A stretch of DNA of 64,000 nucleotides, taken from NCBI GenBank assembly GCA_965209015.1, contig OZ242367.1, positions 186,001-250,000 on the forward strand, given 5' to 3'. A program made the translations under genes and the position numbers. The DNA is from Bin80 sp965209015 (GTDB lineage: Bacteria; Bacteroidota; Rhodothermia; Rhodothermales; Bin80). Below, in pieces: positions 16,627 through 25,345 of the stretch; positions within the stretch are counted from its first letter, which is position 1, and each line of letters begins with the position of its first letter. The notes beneath the pieces were generated by a model. It was not told the DNA's origin, did not search any database, and was given only the letters and a program-made list of their open reading frames with translations.

Positions 16627-17415
16627 TTAGGAGGCCGAACGCGTTTGACCTTCCTTCCGTTTTTCTTTCTCGGCTTTTTTATTGGCTACTTCAATTTCTG
16701 CTGCTTTCCGCCCTTCATTCACCGCCTGTGCAATGGTCTGTGTGATGATCTGGATAGACTTGAATGCGTCATCATTGCAGGGGATCACATAATTCACTAA
16801 GTCAGGGTTGCAGTTTGAATCAACCATAGCGATGATCGGGATCCCAAGCTTACGCGCTTCATTGACCGCAATACGTTCCCGTCGAATATCTACAATAAAG
16901 AGGCAGCCAGGTGTACGAGGCATTGAGGCAATCCCACCGAGATTTCGCTGAAGCTTATCCAGCTCTCGGGACTTCATGAGCCGTTCTTTCTTTTTGAGTT
17001 GTTCCAGCGTCCCGTCATTTCCCATCTTCGCAAGATCCTCCATTCGACGTATACTATTTCGTATCGTCTGAAAGTTCGTCAAAGTTCCTCCAAGCCATCG
17101 TTCCACGACATAAGGAGATGCACAGGATTCAGCAGCTTCTTTCACGGTTTGTCGGGCCTGCTTTTTTGTCCCAACAAACAGGACAGCTCTTCCTTGCCGC
17201 GCAAAACGAGCAGCAGCGGATGCAGCTTGAGCGAGAAGTTTCTGGGTCTGTATGAGATCAATGATATGGATTCCGTTGCGCTGCATAAATATGTAGCTGC
17301 GCATCTTTGGATTCCAGCGGCTGGTCAGATGGCCAAAGTGTGTACCAGCCTTCAACAGATCTTCTATTGAAACTTGGTGCAGTGAGGAGTCAGAAACACT
17401 AGACGGTTCAGTCAT
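16627..17415 (-). CDS. rpsB: 30S ribosomal protein S2
   Basis: S2 is a late-assembling protein of the small subunit. The 262-aa protein contains LLKAGTHFGHLTSRWNPKMR, YIFMQRNGIHIIDLIQT, FVGTKKQARQTVKEAA, RWLGGTLTNFQTIR and the GIPIIAMVDSNCNPDLVNYVIPCNDDA signature region, in the normal order. A Lys/Glu-rich C-terminal tail follows. The start at 17415 leaves a 15-residue hydrophilic N-terminal extension before the conserved VSIEDLLKAGTHFGH. It precedes tsf in the leftward operon and follows rpsI. Confidence 0.97.
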   Translation of the reverse strand: MTEPSSVSDSSLHQVSIEDLLKAGTHFGHLTSRWNPKMRSYIFMQRNGIHIIDLIQTQKLLAQAASAAARFARQGRAVLFVGTKKQARQTVKEAAESCASPYVVERWLGGTLTNFQTIRNSIRRMEDLAKMGNDGTLEQLKKKERLMKSRELDKLQRNLGGIASMPRTPGCLFIVDIRRERIAVNEARKLGIPIIAMVDSNCNPDLVNYVIPCNDDAFKSIQIITQTIAQAVNEGRKAAEIEVANKKAEKEKRKEGQTRSAS

Positions 17416-17509
17416 GATGAAAAGTGGGTTTAGCCGCCAGAACGGTCACTTGCATGGACTAACCGAAAAGGCACCCAGCCATGCATCACATCCTGTGCGA
17501 GTTGAAAAA

Positions 17510-17905
17510 TTATCGTTTAGAGAATTGGAAACGTTTGCGTGCTTTGGGTCGACCATACTTTTTACGTTCAACCATTCGGGGGTCGCGAGTCAAGAAGCCT
17601 GCATCTCGGAGAGGTTTCCGACGTTCTTCATCCGCTAGTACCAGAGCTCGAGATGCACCTAATCGAATAGCTTCGGATTGACCGGTGAGCCCACCACCTT
17701 TGACATTGACTACCAGATCATACATCCCGGAAGTTTCGGTGACCTCAAAGGGAGACAAGAGGATCCGACGACGGGTTTCAACCTTGAAATAGTCATCCAG
17801 CGATCGGCGGTTGATCAGAACTTGACCGGTGCCTGGGCGCAAATAGACCCGGGCGGTTGAGGTTTTCCGGCGTCCGATCGCAATAAATTCAGTGGGATTA
17901 GCCAT
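17510..17905 (-). CDS. rpsI: 30S ribosomal protein S9
   Basis: S9 contacts P-site tRNA with its C-terminal tail. The 131-aa product has AIGRRKTSTARVYLRPGTGQVLINRR, VNVKGGGLTGQSEAIRLGASRAL and the basic C-terminal tail DPRMVERKKYGRPKARKRFQFSKR; the last residues are Lys-Arg as in the family. It is 25 bp after rplM, the universal L13-S9 pair. The order rplM-rpsI-rpsB-tsf is also common in bacteria. Confidence 0.97.
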   Translation of the reverse strand: MANPTEFIAIGRRKTSTARVYLRPGTGQVLINRRSLDDYFKVETRRRILLSPFEVTETSGMYDLVVNVKGGGLTGQSEAIRLGASRALVLADEERRKPLRDAGFLTRDPRMVERKKYGRPKARKRFQFSKR

Positions 17906-17930
17906 GGGAGAGAGAGGGAGTATTTAGTTT

Positions 17931-18380
17931 CTAAGCCTGAATAGAAAGCTCTTCTGGCTGCTGAGCACTATGTGGATGTTCGGGGCCGGAGTAGACTTTG
18001 AGTTTGGTCAGCATCTGTCGGCCGAGTATTCCCTTCGGTAACATCCCTTTCACAGCATGACGCACCAAATACTCCGGTCTCCTCTGGCGCATAACACGAG
18101 CCGTGCGCGATTTTAGTCCACCGGGATAGCCACTGTAGCTGTAGTAAAGCTTAGCATCTTCCTTATTTCCTGTAAAGCGGACTTTGTCGGCATTCACAAC
18201 AATCACATAATCTCCCGTGTCTACATGAGGAGTGAACGAGGGTTTGTGTTTGCCACGCAGAATAGTGGCGATTTGTGAAGCCAAGCGACCAACCACAGAC
18301 TGTTCAGCATCAATCACGAACCACTTCCGCTCGATATCAGCAGCCTTGGCGCTGCGAGTCTTGTAGCTATGAGTTTCCAT
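17931..18380 (-). CDS. rplM: 50S ribosomal protein L13
   Basis: L13 is an early-assembly protein of the large subunit. The start at 18380 gives a 149-aa product beginning METHSYKTRSAK, followed by RKWFVIDAEQSVVGRLASQIATILRGKHKPSFTPHVDTGDYVIVVNA in the expected position. The frame is open back to 18461, but that extension overlaps dnaN and is not conserved. Other motifs are YYSYSGYPGGLKSRTARVM and VKGMLPKGILGRQMLTKLKVYSGPEHPH. It is followed by rpsI and preceded by dnaN about 75 bp away, linking replication initiation genes to the ribosomal operon. Confidence 0.97.
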   Translation of the reverse strand: METHSYKTRSAKAADIERKWFVIDAEQSVVGRLASQIATILRGKHKPSFTPHVDTGDYVIVVNADKVRFTGNKEDAKLYYSYSGYPGGLKSRTARVMRQRRPEYLVRHAVKGMLPKGILGRQMLTKLKVYSGPEHPHSAQQPEELSIQA

Positions 18381-18453
18381 TATGGGGCATAATTTAGAGC
18401 ATAGCAGACTGGTACGCCGAACCGAAGCAGAAGGTTCAAGGAATCCCGCAACT

Positions 18454-19584
18454 TTAATCAATCTGGTTCAGCATCACCGGCATGATCAGATAGGTGAGGT
18501 TCACATGATCGTTCTGGGGAACAGGCCGTAGCAGAGCCGCGCGATTGGGGGTTCCCATAGCTAGCGTTATTTCTTCCGTGGGAAGATTTCTCAGCAGATC
18601 CTGGAGATATTGAGCATTGAATCCAATTTGTGTGGGATCTCCATTGTACTCGCAAGCTACCGTCTCTGCACCTTTGGTTGAACGTTCGATATCCCAGGCA
18701 TTCACTTTGATCTGATCATCTTTACAATCTAAAACAATCTGATTTGAATTCAAGGAAGCAAAGAAGTTGACTCGACGCACGCTGTTAAGGATTTCCTCGC
18801 GGTTCACAGAGACAACCTTATCGTTTTCGGATGGGATCACACGCTCATAGTTAGGGAACGATGAATTGATCAGGCGACTGATCACATGTGTTTCGCCAAA
18901 GTCAAACGAAATGTGATTCTCACTGATCTGAATCATACACTCATCGGGACCTTCAATACGAGTTACTTGCTGGAACACTTTCGGTGGGGCTAAGGCGCTC
19001 ATGTCTTCCAAACCCTCGTATGTTTTATAGATGCACCGTGCGAGGCGATGGCCGTCCGTCGCCACAATACGGGCAGAGCCCTCCATTACATCAAACAGAA
19101 CGCCCATCATTCCAGGTCGGGAAATATCCTTAGTGATGGAAAATCCGACCAGACTAAACCCAATCCTCAGGTCCTCCCGACTAAACTTCATACATTGCGG
19201 TTCAGAAATTAGAGGGAGGTCGGGGAATGAGTCTCCCCTGAACCCCATCCAGTCATACTTTCCATGAGCATGCGAAAGGAGAATGCTGTAGTTTTTCGTG
19301 ACCTCAAACGTGATTGGAATCTCGGGAAGGGTTCGGCAGGACTCCACGAGTTGTTCAGCTGGAACGGCAATCAAGTCAAGTTCTGAACCCGCTTCACTGG
19401 AAAACTGTACCGGGAACCTGTGTTGGATCGCAAGATCTGTATCGGTGGCCTGGAGCTCCAGAAGATCTCCCTGTCGTTTTAGGAGGATACATTCTAAAAT
19501 GTCTTTATCCGCTTTGCTTGGTAGGGCACCACTCACGGCATCTAGTGCCCTGTAAAACTCCGTGCTGTCGGTAGAAAATTTCAT
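18454..19584 (-). CDS. dnaN: DNA polymerase III beta subunit (sliding clamp)
   Basis: The beta clamp encircles DNA and tethers polymerase III. The 376-aa product has three repeated clamp domains (about 1-120, 121-245, 246-376). Conserved pieces include MKFSTDSTEFYRALDAVSGALPSK, VATDGHRLARC near 170, INSSFPNYERVIPSEND, NAQYLQDLLRN and the C-terminal YLIMPVMLN, which corresponds to the protein-binding pocket region (the family ends YLVMPMRL). It lies 17 bp downstream of dnaA, the canonical dnaA-dnaN pair at bacterial origins. Confidence 0.97.
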   Translation of the reverse strand: MKFSTDSTEFYRALDAVSGALPSKADKDILECILLKRQGDLLELQATDTDLAIQHRFPVQFSSEAGSELDLIAVPAEQLVESCRTLPEIPITFEVTKNYSILLSHAHGKYDWMGFRGDSFPDLPLISEPQCMKFSREDLRIGFSLVGFSITKDISRPGMMGVLFDVMEGSARIVATDGHRLARCIYKTYEGLEDMSALAPPKVFQQVTRIEGPDECMIQISENHISFDFGETHVISRLINSSFPNYERVIPSENDKVVSVNREEILNSVRRVNFFASLNSNQIVLDCKDDQIKVNAWDIERSTKGAETVACEYNGDPTQIGFNAQYLQDLLRNLPTEEITLAMGTPNRAALLRPVPQNDHVNLTYLIMPVMLNQID

Positions 19585-19601
19585 ATAAGTAAGTAAGTTA
19601 A

Positions 19602-21011
19602 TCAGTCAGACGATAGGTGAACTTTACGGCGGATATCATCTATCCGGTTGCGATAATTTTGATCCGTTTCAATAAGATTATTAACGCTTTTTATGGCGTG
19701 GACGACGGTAGAATGATCTCGACCTCCAAACTGAAGCCCAATGGCCTTATGGGTATAGTCCAATTCCCGGCAAAGATACATCGCTAATTGCCGTACCTGG
19801 ACAATTTCACGCTTTTTCGTTTTCTCATGGAGCCGGGTTTGGTCAATCCCATAATAGTCACAAACCAATTTCTGGACACGGTCAATTGAGAGAGTAGAAT
19901 AAGGGCGTTGGATAAAGTCTTTCAGAGCATGCTTCGCCAGGGTTTCATCAATATCTTGTTTCGTATAGGTTGCCTGAGCCAACAGGCGGACTAAGGCTCC
20001 TTCAAGTTCACGAATATTATTCGTGATGTTTTGGGCAATATAATCAACGACACTTCCTGGAAGATCCAATCCGATTTCGTCCGATTTTCGTAGCAAAATA
20101 GCGGTTCGAGTTTCCAAGTCTGGTGGTTGGAGGTCGGCTTGCAGTCCCCAACAAAAGCGAGAAAGCAACCGTTCTTCAATCCCACTGATTTCTTTGGGAG
20201 GCCGATCCGTGCTCAGCACAATCTGATTCCCGTTTTGCTGAAGCTCATTGAAGATACAGAAAAACTCTTCCTGGGTCTTCTCTTTTCCACCAAAAAATTG
20301 AACATCATCAATTATCAGGACATCCATTCTTCGGTACGTATCCGAGAATTCCTGAACTCGTTTACCTTGGATCGCTCGTACGAAATCGTTCGTGAATCGT
20401 TCGCTTGAAACATAACGAACTCGCTTCTCAGGATTCCATTGACGGACATAGTTTCCAATTGCTTGCATGAGATGGGTTTTGCCCAATCCGACTCCACCAT
20501 AGATCAGGAAAGGATTGTAGGCAGTCCCCCCTGGCGAATCCGCAATCGCCATGGAGGCACTGTAGGCCAAATTGTTACAGTCCCCCACGATGAACTTATC
20601 AAACGTATAACTGTCAATCAGATAATCCTTCGGCTTGGAATTGTTGGCCTTGGGGGGAGGTGATTCGGCAATCTCTTGTTGGCGGTCTAAGGATGCCGGT
20701 ACATGGTAGGATGTTTGTGCGTCCACAGGTTCGGGGTTCTGCACTACGACAACTTCATAGTAGAAAAGACTGTTTTCGCCAAGTACTCGAGCCAGCGTTG
20801 AGCGGAGGAGTGGATTATATTGTCCCTCGAGATATTCGTAGTGGAACGGACTTGGCACTTGAATCGTCAATTTTGGGATCCCGTTCTCTTCAACCAAGGA
20901 CACCGGCTCCAGCTTACTGAACCATGTCTGAAAACACTGGGGGGTTACATTCACACGAATTACTTCAAGACACGCACTCCAGGCGGATTCAGCAGTGTAG
21001 GACATAAGCAA
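19602..21011 (-). CDS. dnaA: Chromosomal replication initiator protein DnaA
   Basis: DnaA binds 9-mer boxes and unwinds oriC. The 469-aa protein has domain I (to about 90), a short linker, the AAA+ domain with Walker A GGVGLGKT at 172-179, Walker B VLIIDDVQFFGGK near 231, the sensor II region NNIRELEGAL, and the DNA-binding domain IV with the signature GGRDHSTVVHAIK. Length is normal. ATG codons at 21011 and 21005 are equally possible starts. Two perfect DnaA boxes lie about 115 bp upstream, indicating autoregulation or an origin. It heads a leftward run of replication and ribosomal genes. Confidence 0.98.
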   Translation of the reverse strand: MLMSYTAESAWSACLEVIRVNVTPQCFQTWFSKLEPVSLVEENGIPKLTIQVPSPFHYEYLEGQYNPLLRSTLARVLGENSLFYYEVVVVQNPEPVDAQTSYHVPASLDRQQEIAESPPPKANNSKPKDYLIDSYTFDKFIVGDCNNLAYSASMAIADSPGGTAYNPFLIYGGVGLGKTHLMQAIGNYVRQWNPEKRVRYVSSERFTNDFVRAIQGKRVQEFSDTYRRMDVLIIDDVQFFGGKEKTQEEFFCIFNELQQNGNQIVLSTDRPPKEISGIEERLLSRFCWGLQADLQPPDLETRTAILLRKSDEIGLDLPGSVVDYIAQNITNNIRELEGALVRLLAQATYTKQDIDETLAKHALKDFIQRPYSTLSIDRVQKLVCDYYGIDQTRLHEKTKKREIVQVRQLAMYLCRELDYTHKAIGLQFGGRDHSTVVHAIKSVNNLIETDQNYRNRIDDIRRKVHLSSD

Positions 21012-21626
21012 CAGATTGGGTCAAGTCGGACGAATTGAGAGATACCAAATACTCGGTAAAACTACGACACAATTTCCGTAAATATAATCACCGTGAATGC
21101 ACTTCAGGAACTAAGTCGCGAAAGTTATCCACAACTTATTCACAAAAATTTGCCGAATTATACAATCGGATGGTTTACTACTTTCAATGAGAAACAGGGA
21201 AGCAAGGTGCAATATGGGGAACTGGAACCTTGAAAATAGCGGATAAAATAAGATAGAATCGCTCTTTAGCAAGAATATTTACGTGAGGATTCAGGTTTCC
21301 AAAGAAAGAGATGTACCAGTAGCCAAGGGAATGAACCATTTACTCACAGCTATGAATCATTTTCAAGAAGATCTACCCACATTAAAGTCCATCTCAAAGT
21401 GCAACGATAACGTATACCGTGGTGAAACCAAGAGATGGCTACTCACATGTGTTCTTAACTTATTTGCTACTCTGCCTACTGGAAGCATAATCATTGCAGG
21501 TCCAAGTCGTCTCATTGTCATATCTACAGCTCCGGCAGGGATGAGATTTTGGAGGAGTTAAGGAATCTGGAAACCTGAAGCCCTGAGTTAAGGTTTACCT
21601 GTGTTGCATGTATTGTAAAATCTCCA
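21012..21626. promoter_or_regulatory. dnaA upstream region; candidate oriC
   Basis: This 615-bp stretch separates leftward dnaA from the rightward DUF177-rpmF-plsX block, so gene polarity diverges here. It contains two perfect adjacent DnaA boxes in the same orientation, TTATCCACA at 21125-21133 and TTATTCACA at 21136-21144, followed by AT-rich DNA. I find only these two clear boxes, fewer than in a typical cluster. A 92-codon frame at 21283-21561 looks non-coding. Either oriC itself or the autoregulated dnaA promoter would fit; nearby parS sites and origin-linked genes favour an origin close by. Confidence 0.55.
21125..21144 (+). promoter_or_regulatory. Tandem perfect DnaA boxes
   Basis: TTATCCACA and TTATTCACA, both exact matches to the TTATNCACA consensus, are separated by two bases on the same strand. 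They lie about 115 bp upstream of the dnaA start. Close tandem boxes support cooperative DnaA binding for autoregulation or origin melting; which of these applies cannot be told from sequence. Confidence 0.8.
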
Positions 21627-22103
21627 ATGCTAAAACTAGATTTGTCTGCTCCACAGGACTACTGTTTTGAAGTATCTGCCTCTGATTTGGGTCTTAGGCG
21701 AGAAAAATTTTCACATATTCAGGTTGATCTGAGGTCTGAGCAGTTCAACGGCACTACGCGCGTATATCTTGGGATTGGTGCGCTGGCTCTATTGGAGTGT
21801 GATCGTTCGTTACGGGAGTTTATGGCACCTGTTGACAATGCCCACGAACTGTTTCTGTATCCTCACGGCCAGATTCCTGTGGAAGATGATTTGATTGAGC
21901 AGATTGAACTTGATCCGAGACAGCGGGTATTCGATCTTACGGAAGTGATCCGTGATACTTTGATGCTCGCGATTCCGGCCAGAAAAGTTGCGCCAGAGGC
22001 CGAGGATCTACAACTTCAGACCGTCTTTGGTGCTCCTACCTTGGAAGCCGACCATCGCTGGTCTCCCCTGTTGGCTTTGCGCGAGGAGCAACCTACTAAC
22101 TAA
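21627..22103 (+). CDS. DUF177 (YceD-type) protein upstream of rpmF
   Basis: YceD/DUF177 proteins are encoded next to rpmF in most bacteria and have been tied to 23S rRNA processing. The 158-aa product is divergent: it has the beta-rich N-terminal half with IQVDLRSEQFNGTTRVYLGIGALALLECDRSLREF and the acidic DLTEVIRDTLMLAIPARKVAPEAEDL motif near residue 120, which is the best conserved part of the family. The usual cysteine pairs are reduced to a single Cys in LECDRSLR. It lies 8 bp before rpmF, the classical context, and this position supports the assignment as much as the sequence does. Confidence 0.82.
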   Translation: MLKLDLSAPQDYCFEVSASDLGLRREKFSHIQVDLRSEQFNGTTRVYLGIGALALLECDRSLREFMAPVDNAHELFLYPHGQIPVEDDLIEQIELDPRQRVFDLTEVIRDTLMLAIPARKVAPEAEDLQLQTVFGAPTLEADHRWSPLLALREEQPTN

Positions 22104-22111
22104 TATTACCA

Positions 22112-22303
22112 ATGGCGAATCCCAGAAGAAAACATTCAAAATCCCGCACACGCAAGCGCCGGAGTGTGTATTATGGCAGCATTAGTGCTCCCAACTTAAT
22201 AGAGTGCGAGTGTGGAAAAACTGTAAAACTACGCCACCACATTTGTGCGACTTGCGGGTTATACCGGGGTCGCCAGATTATAGAGCGGCCAGCTGAAGTG
22301 TAA
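22112..22303 (+). CDS. rpmF: 50S ribosomal protein L32
   Basis: L32 is a small large-subunit protein. The 63-aa product begins MANPRRKHSKSRTRKRRS, the conserved N-terminus (usually MAVPKRK), and has a zinc ribbon made by CECGK and CATCG (CxC...CxxC), so one ligand pair has unusual spacing compared with the common CxxC pairs. It is followed by plsX, the widespread rpmF-plsX-fabH fatty-acid operon order. Confidence 0.95.
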   Translation: MANPRRKHSKSRTRKRRSVYYGSISAPNLIECECGKTVKLRHHICATCGLYRGRQIIERPAEV

Positions 22304-22338
22304 CGCCACGGATCTGCCCAGAACCTAGCTAAGGGCAT

Positions 22339-23340
22339 ATGGCAATACGTGTGGCCGTTGATGCAATGGGAGGAGATCAGGCTCCTGCAGTAATTGTTGA
22401 GGGAGCTGTGCGTGCGGTGAAGTCTTCCAACGGAAGACTGAGGGTTCGGCTCTGCGGTCAAGAATCGGCCATCCAGCCGATACTTGAAACCTTTGAAGCC
22501 CCATCCGAAATTTCCATTGTTCATGCTCCCGAGGTCATTGGAATGGGCGATTCTCCAGTTGCGGCAGTTCGTGCAAAGCCGGAGTCATCCATCCATGTTG
22601 GCCTCCGAAACCATAAAGAAAGTCGTACCGATGCGTTCCTGAGTGCCGGCAATACCGGAGCGGTCGGAGCAGCATCGCTTTTTGTGTTGGGACGGCTACC
22701 GGGTGTGTTTCGGCCGTCCATTCCGTCACTCTATCCAACTACGAAAGGCGTTTGCACCCTTCTGGATGTAGGGTCAAATATGGATAGCCGTCCCGAGCAT
22801 TTGTTGCAATTTGCCAAAATGGGATCCGCATATGCCCGGATCATGATGGACATCGCACAGCCGCGAATTGGATTACTGAGTGTTGGAGAAGAACCCGCCA
22901 AAGGGAATGAGCTCGTGAGAACTACGCATGAATTACTTGTGAATGCCGTAGATTTAAATTTTATTGGTAATATAGAGGGACGAGATATTCTTCTCGGCAA
23001 GGCGGATGTCGTTGTGTGTGACGGGTTTGTGGGTAATGTATTACTTAAATTGGCGGAAAGTCTCATGATCGCCGTACCGGAAATGGTCCATCAGGAACTG
23101 GCCCGGCTGAAGGTAGGGTCATCCGACGTAGACCTGTTTGATAAGGTTCTTTCTGGCCTTCAGCGTCGATTCGATCCTGAGCATTATGGAGGTGGAGGTC
23201 CGTTGCTGGGCGTGGAGGGAGAAGTATTCATTCTGCACGGATCTACCACAGCCGGTGCGGTAGAACAGTGCATCTTGATGGCTGCACAAGCCGCAAAACT
23301 CAATTTGACGAGTGCGATCCAGAAAGCGCTGGCTCCTTGA
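22339..23340 (+). CDS. plsX: Phosphate acyltransferase PlsX
   Basis: PlsX converts acyl-ACP to acyl-phosphate for the PlsY step of phospholipid synthesis and sits peripherally on the membrane. The 333-aa product begins MAIRVAVDAMGGDQAPAVIVEGA, and has DSPVAAVRAKPESSI, AFLSAGNTGAVGAAS, VGEEPAKGNELVRTTHELL and VVVCDGFVGNVLLKLAES, all family motifs in order; length is normal. It is preceded by rpmF and followed after 8 bp by fabH. Confidence 0.97.
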   Translation: MAIRVAVDAMGGDQAPAVIVEGAVRAVKSSNGRLRVRLCGQESAIQPILETFEAPSEISIVHAPEVIGMGDSPVAAVRAKPESSIHVGLRNHKESRTDAFLSAGNTGAVGAASLFVLGRLPGVFRPSIPSLYPTTKGVCTLLDVGSNMDSRPEHLLQFAKMGSAYARIMMDIAQPRIGLLSVGEEPAKGNELVRTTHELLVNAVDLNFIGNIEGRDILLGKADVVVCDGFVGNVLLKLAESLMIAVPEMVHQELARLKVGSSDVDLFDKVLSGLQRRFDPEHYGGGGPLLGVEGEVFILHGSTTAGAVEQCILMAAQAAKLNLTSAIQKALAP

Positions 23341-23348
23341 ACTAATGT

Positions 23349-24398
23349 ATGACGATGGGGCGTGAATCATATGCAGCAGTCACTGCGGTCGGTCATTATT
23401 TACCCGAGACGCGGTTGACCAATCATGAGCTGAGCGAAATGGTTGATACCAATGACGACTGGATCAAAGCGAGGACGGGGATTCAAGAACGACGGATTCT
23501 CACAGGTGAGAATAGAGGCACATCGTACATGGCCACGCGAGCGGGCCACGAAATTTTGAAAAAGCGTGGCATCTCGGCCTCAGAGATTGATGCGATCATC
23601 GTCGCGACGGTCACACCAGATATGTTCTTTCCTGCTACGGCCTGTTTGGTTCAGGCGGAACTCGGGGCAACGAATGCATGGGCGTTTGATTTATCAGCCG
23701 CATGTAGTGGGTTCCTTTTTGCACTGAATACCGGAGCCGGACTCGTTGAAAGTGGGCGAGCCAGTAAAGTACTCGTGATCGGATCAGATAAAATGAGTAG
23801 TATCACCGACTATACCGATCGAAAGACCTGCGTTCTTTTTGGAGATGCGGCGGCAGGTGTATTACTTGAAGCTGACCATAGTGGGCACGGACTGATTGAC
23901 TCTGTGCTTCGAGTGGATGGGAATGGCTGGGAGGCATTATGCTTGCTAGGTGGGGGCAGTCTTCATCCGCCAACACATGAGACCATAGATCGAAAAATGC
24001 ATTATCTCCATCAGGATGGACAAACGGTGTTCAAGGTAGCCGTAAAAGCGATGGCGGATGTCGCTGCCGAAATCATGGAGCGCAACGAGCTAACAGGAGA
24101 TGATATTCGTTATTTGGTTCCCCATCAAGCAAACCAGCGCATCATTGATGCAGTCGCCCGCCGAATGGGGCTTGGGCTTGATCGCGTGATGTTAAATATT
24201 TCCGACTATGGAAATACCACGGCGGCGACGATCCCCCTATGCTTGCATGACTGGGAGGCACAGCTGAAGAAGGGAGATAATCTAGTGATTGCTTCATTTG
24301 GCGGAGGGTTTACTTGGGGTGCGACCTATTTGCGCTGGGCGTATGATCCTGTCCCCGAACTGCAACTTGAAGAGGTAACAGGTAATGCTCTCCAATAA
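23349..24398 (+). CDS. fabH: 3-oxoacyl-ACP synthase III
   Basis: FabH condenses acetyl-CoA (or branched acyl-CoA) with malonyl-ACP to start fatty acid synthesis. The 349-aa product has the catalytic Cys119 in DLSAACSGFLFAL, the His in VPHQANQRIIDAVA and the Asn in ISDYGNTTAATIP, the complete Cys-His-Asn triad. An alternative upstream ATG in another frame is ignored; MTMGRESYAAVTAVGHYLPE fits the family N-terminus. Its 3' end overlaps fabD by 14 bases, so the two are translationally coupled. Confidence 0.97.
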   Translation: MTMGRESYAAVTAVGHYLPETRLTNHELSEMVDTNDDWIKARTGIQERRILTGENRGTSYMATRAGHEILKKRGISASEIDAIIVATVTPDMFFPATACLVQAELGATNAWAFDLSAACSGFLFALNTGAGLVESGRASKVLVIGSDKMSSITDYTDRKTCVLFGDAAAGVLLEADHSGHGLIDSVLRVDGNGWEALCLLGGGSLHPPTHETIDRKMHYLHQDGQTVFKVAVKAMADVAAEIMERNELTGDDIRYLVPHQANQRIIDAVARRMGLGLDRVMLNISDYGNTTAATIPLCLHDWEAQLKKGDNLVIASFGGGFTWGATYLRWAYDPVPELQLEEVTGNALQ

Positions 24399-25338
24399 GC
24401 GAAAGCAAATCGCTACATTATTTCCAGGGCAGGGATCCCAGATGGCAGGAATGGGGAGAGATTTATTTGACGAAATTCCTCAATCTCGGGCTATTTTTGA
24501 GGCTGCGGACACCATCCTTCGATTTTCGCTCACGGAACTCTGTTTTACCTCCATTGAAGAGGACCCCAGGTCTCTCTTGAGGCTAACGAATACGGCAATT
24601 TGTCAGCCGGCCCTCTACACCCATTCGATTGCAATTTTCGCTGCCCTTGATCTAGCCCCTGACATGGTAGCAGGCCATAGTGTTGGAGAATACTCCGCCC
24701 TTCATGCGTGCGGAGCCCTCTCATTTGAAGATGGTCTGCGTCTGGTGCGTCGCCGGGGCGAACTTATGGCAATGGCCGGACAGGGGCGTTCTGCAGGAAT
24801 GACTGCGGTCATAGGGCTTTCAGGCTCGGAAGTGGATGCGGCATGCAAAGAGGTCAGCACCCCAGATTCTATTGCGGTCTGTGCGAACTATAATGCTCCC
24901 AGACAGATTGTGATTTCTGGAGATCTTGTAGCACTTCGGGCAGTTGAACCCATCCTCAAAGCGGCAGGTGCGAAAAAATTAGTCCAACTTCCAGTAAGTG
25001 GAGCATTTCACTCTCCACTGATGTTTGAAGCTCGCGAGGCACTTGCACAGGAACTGGCCACAGTGACCATCAAGCCGCCTGTTTGCCCAATTTATTTGAA
25101 CGTTACCGCACAGCCAGCATTGGATCCTGAACATATTCGAGCTCGAATGCTGGAACAGCTCACCAGTCCTGTACGTTGGTCACAGTCACTTCAGAATATG
25201 CCAGAGGATCTGAGTTTTATTGAGGTGGGGGCCGGACATGTTCTGAAAGGGTTGGTGCGACAGACGCTAGGAGCCAAGACGGATGTAGTTTCGATCTCCA
25301 CGGCGAAAGCATTAAAAGAGTATCTGGCTGAATCATAA
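24385..25338 (+). CDS. fabD: Malonyl-CoA:ACP transacylase
   Basis: FabD loads malonyl units onto ACP. The 317-aa protein has FPGQGSQMAGMG at the N-terminus, the nucleophile Ser99 in GHSVGEYSAL, and the catalytic His in LPVSGAFHSPLM near residue 210, with the C-terminal IEVGAGHVLKGLVRQ. Length is normal. It overlaps fabH and is 7 bp upstream of fabG. No acpP or fabF follows fabG in this cluster, so these must be elsewhere. Confidence 0.97.
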   Translation: MLSNKRKQIATLFPGQGSQMAGMGRDLFDEIPQSRAIFEAADTILRFSLTELCFTSIEEDPRSLLRLTNTAICQPALYTHSIAIFAALDLAPDMVAGHSVGEYSALHACGALSFEDGLRLVRRRGELMAMAGQGRSAGMTAVIGLSGSEVDAACKEVSTPDSIAVCANYNAPRQIVISGDLVALRAVEPILKAAGAKKLVQLPVSGAFHSPLMFEAREALAQELATVTIKPPVCPIYLNVTAQPALDPEHIRARMLEQLTSPVRWSQSLQNMPEDLSFIEVGAGHVLKGLVRQTLGAKTDVVSISTAKALKEYLAES

Positions 25339-25345
25339 GACAACA

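Noticed and set aside
21283..21561. 92-codon open frame in the dnaA upstream region
   Set aside because: No family resemblance and it occupies the likely regulatory/origin region; treated as non-coding.
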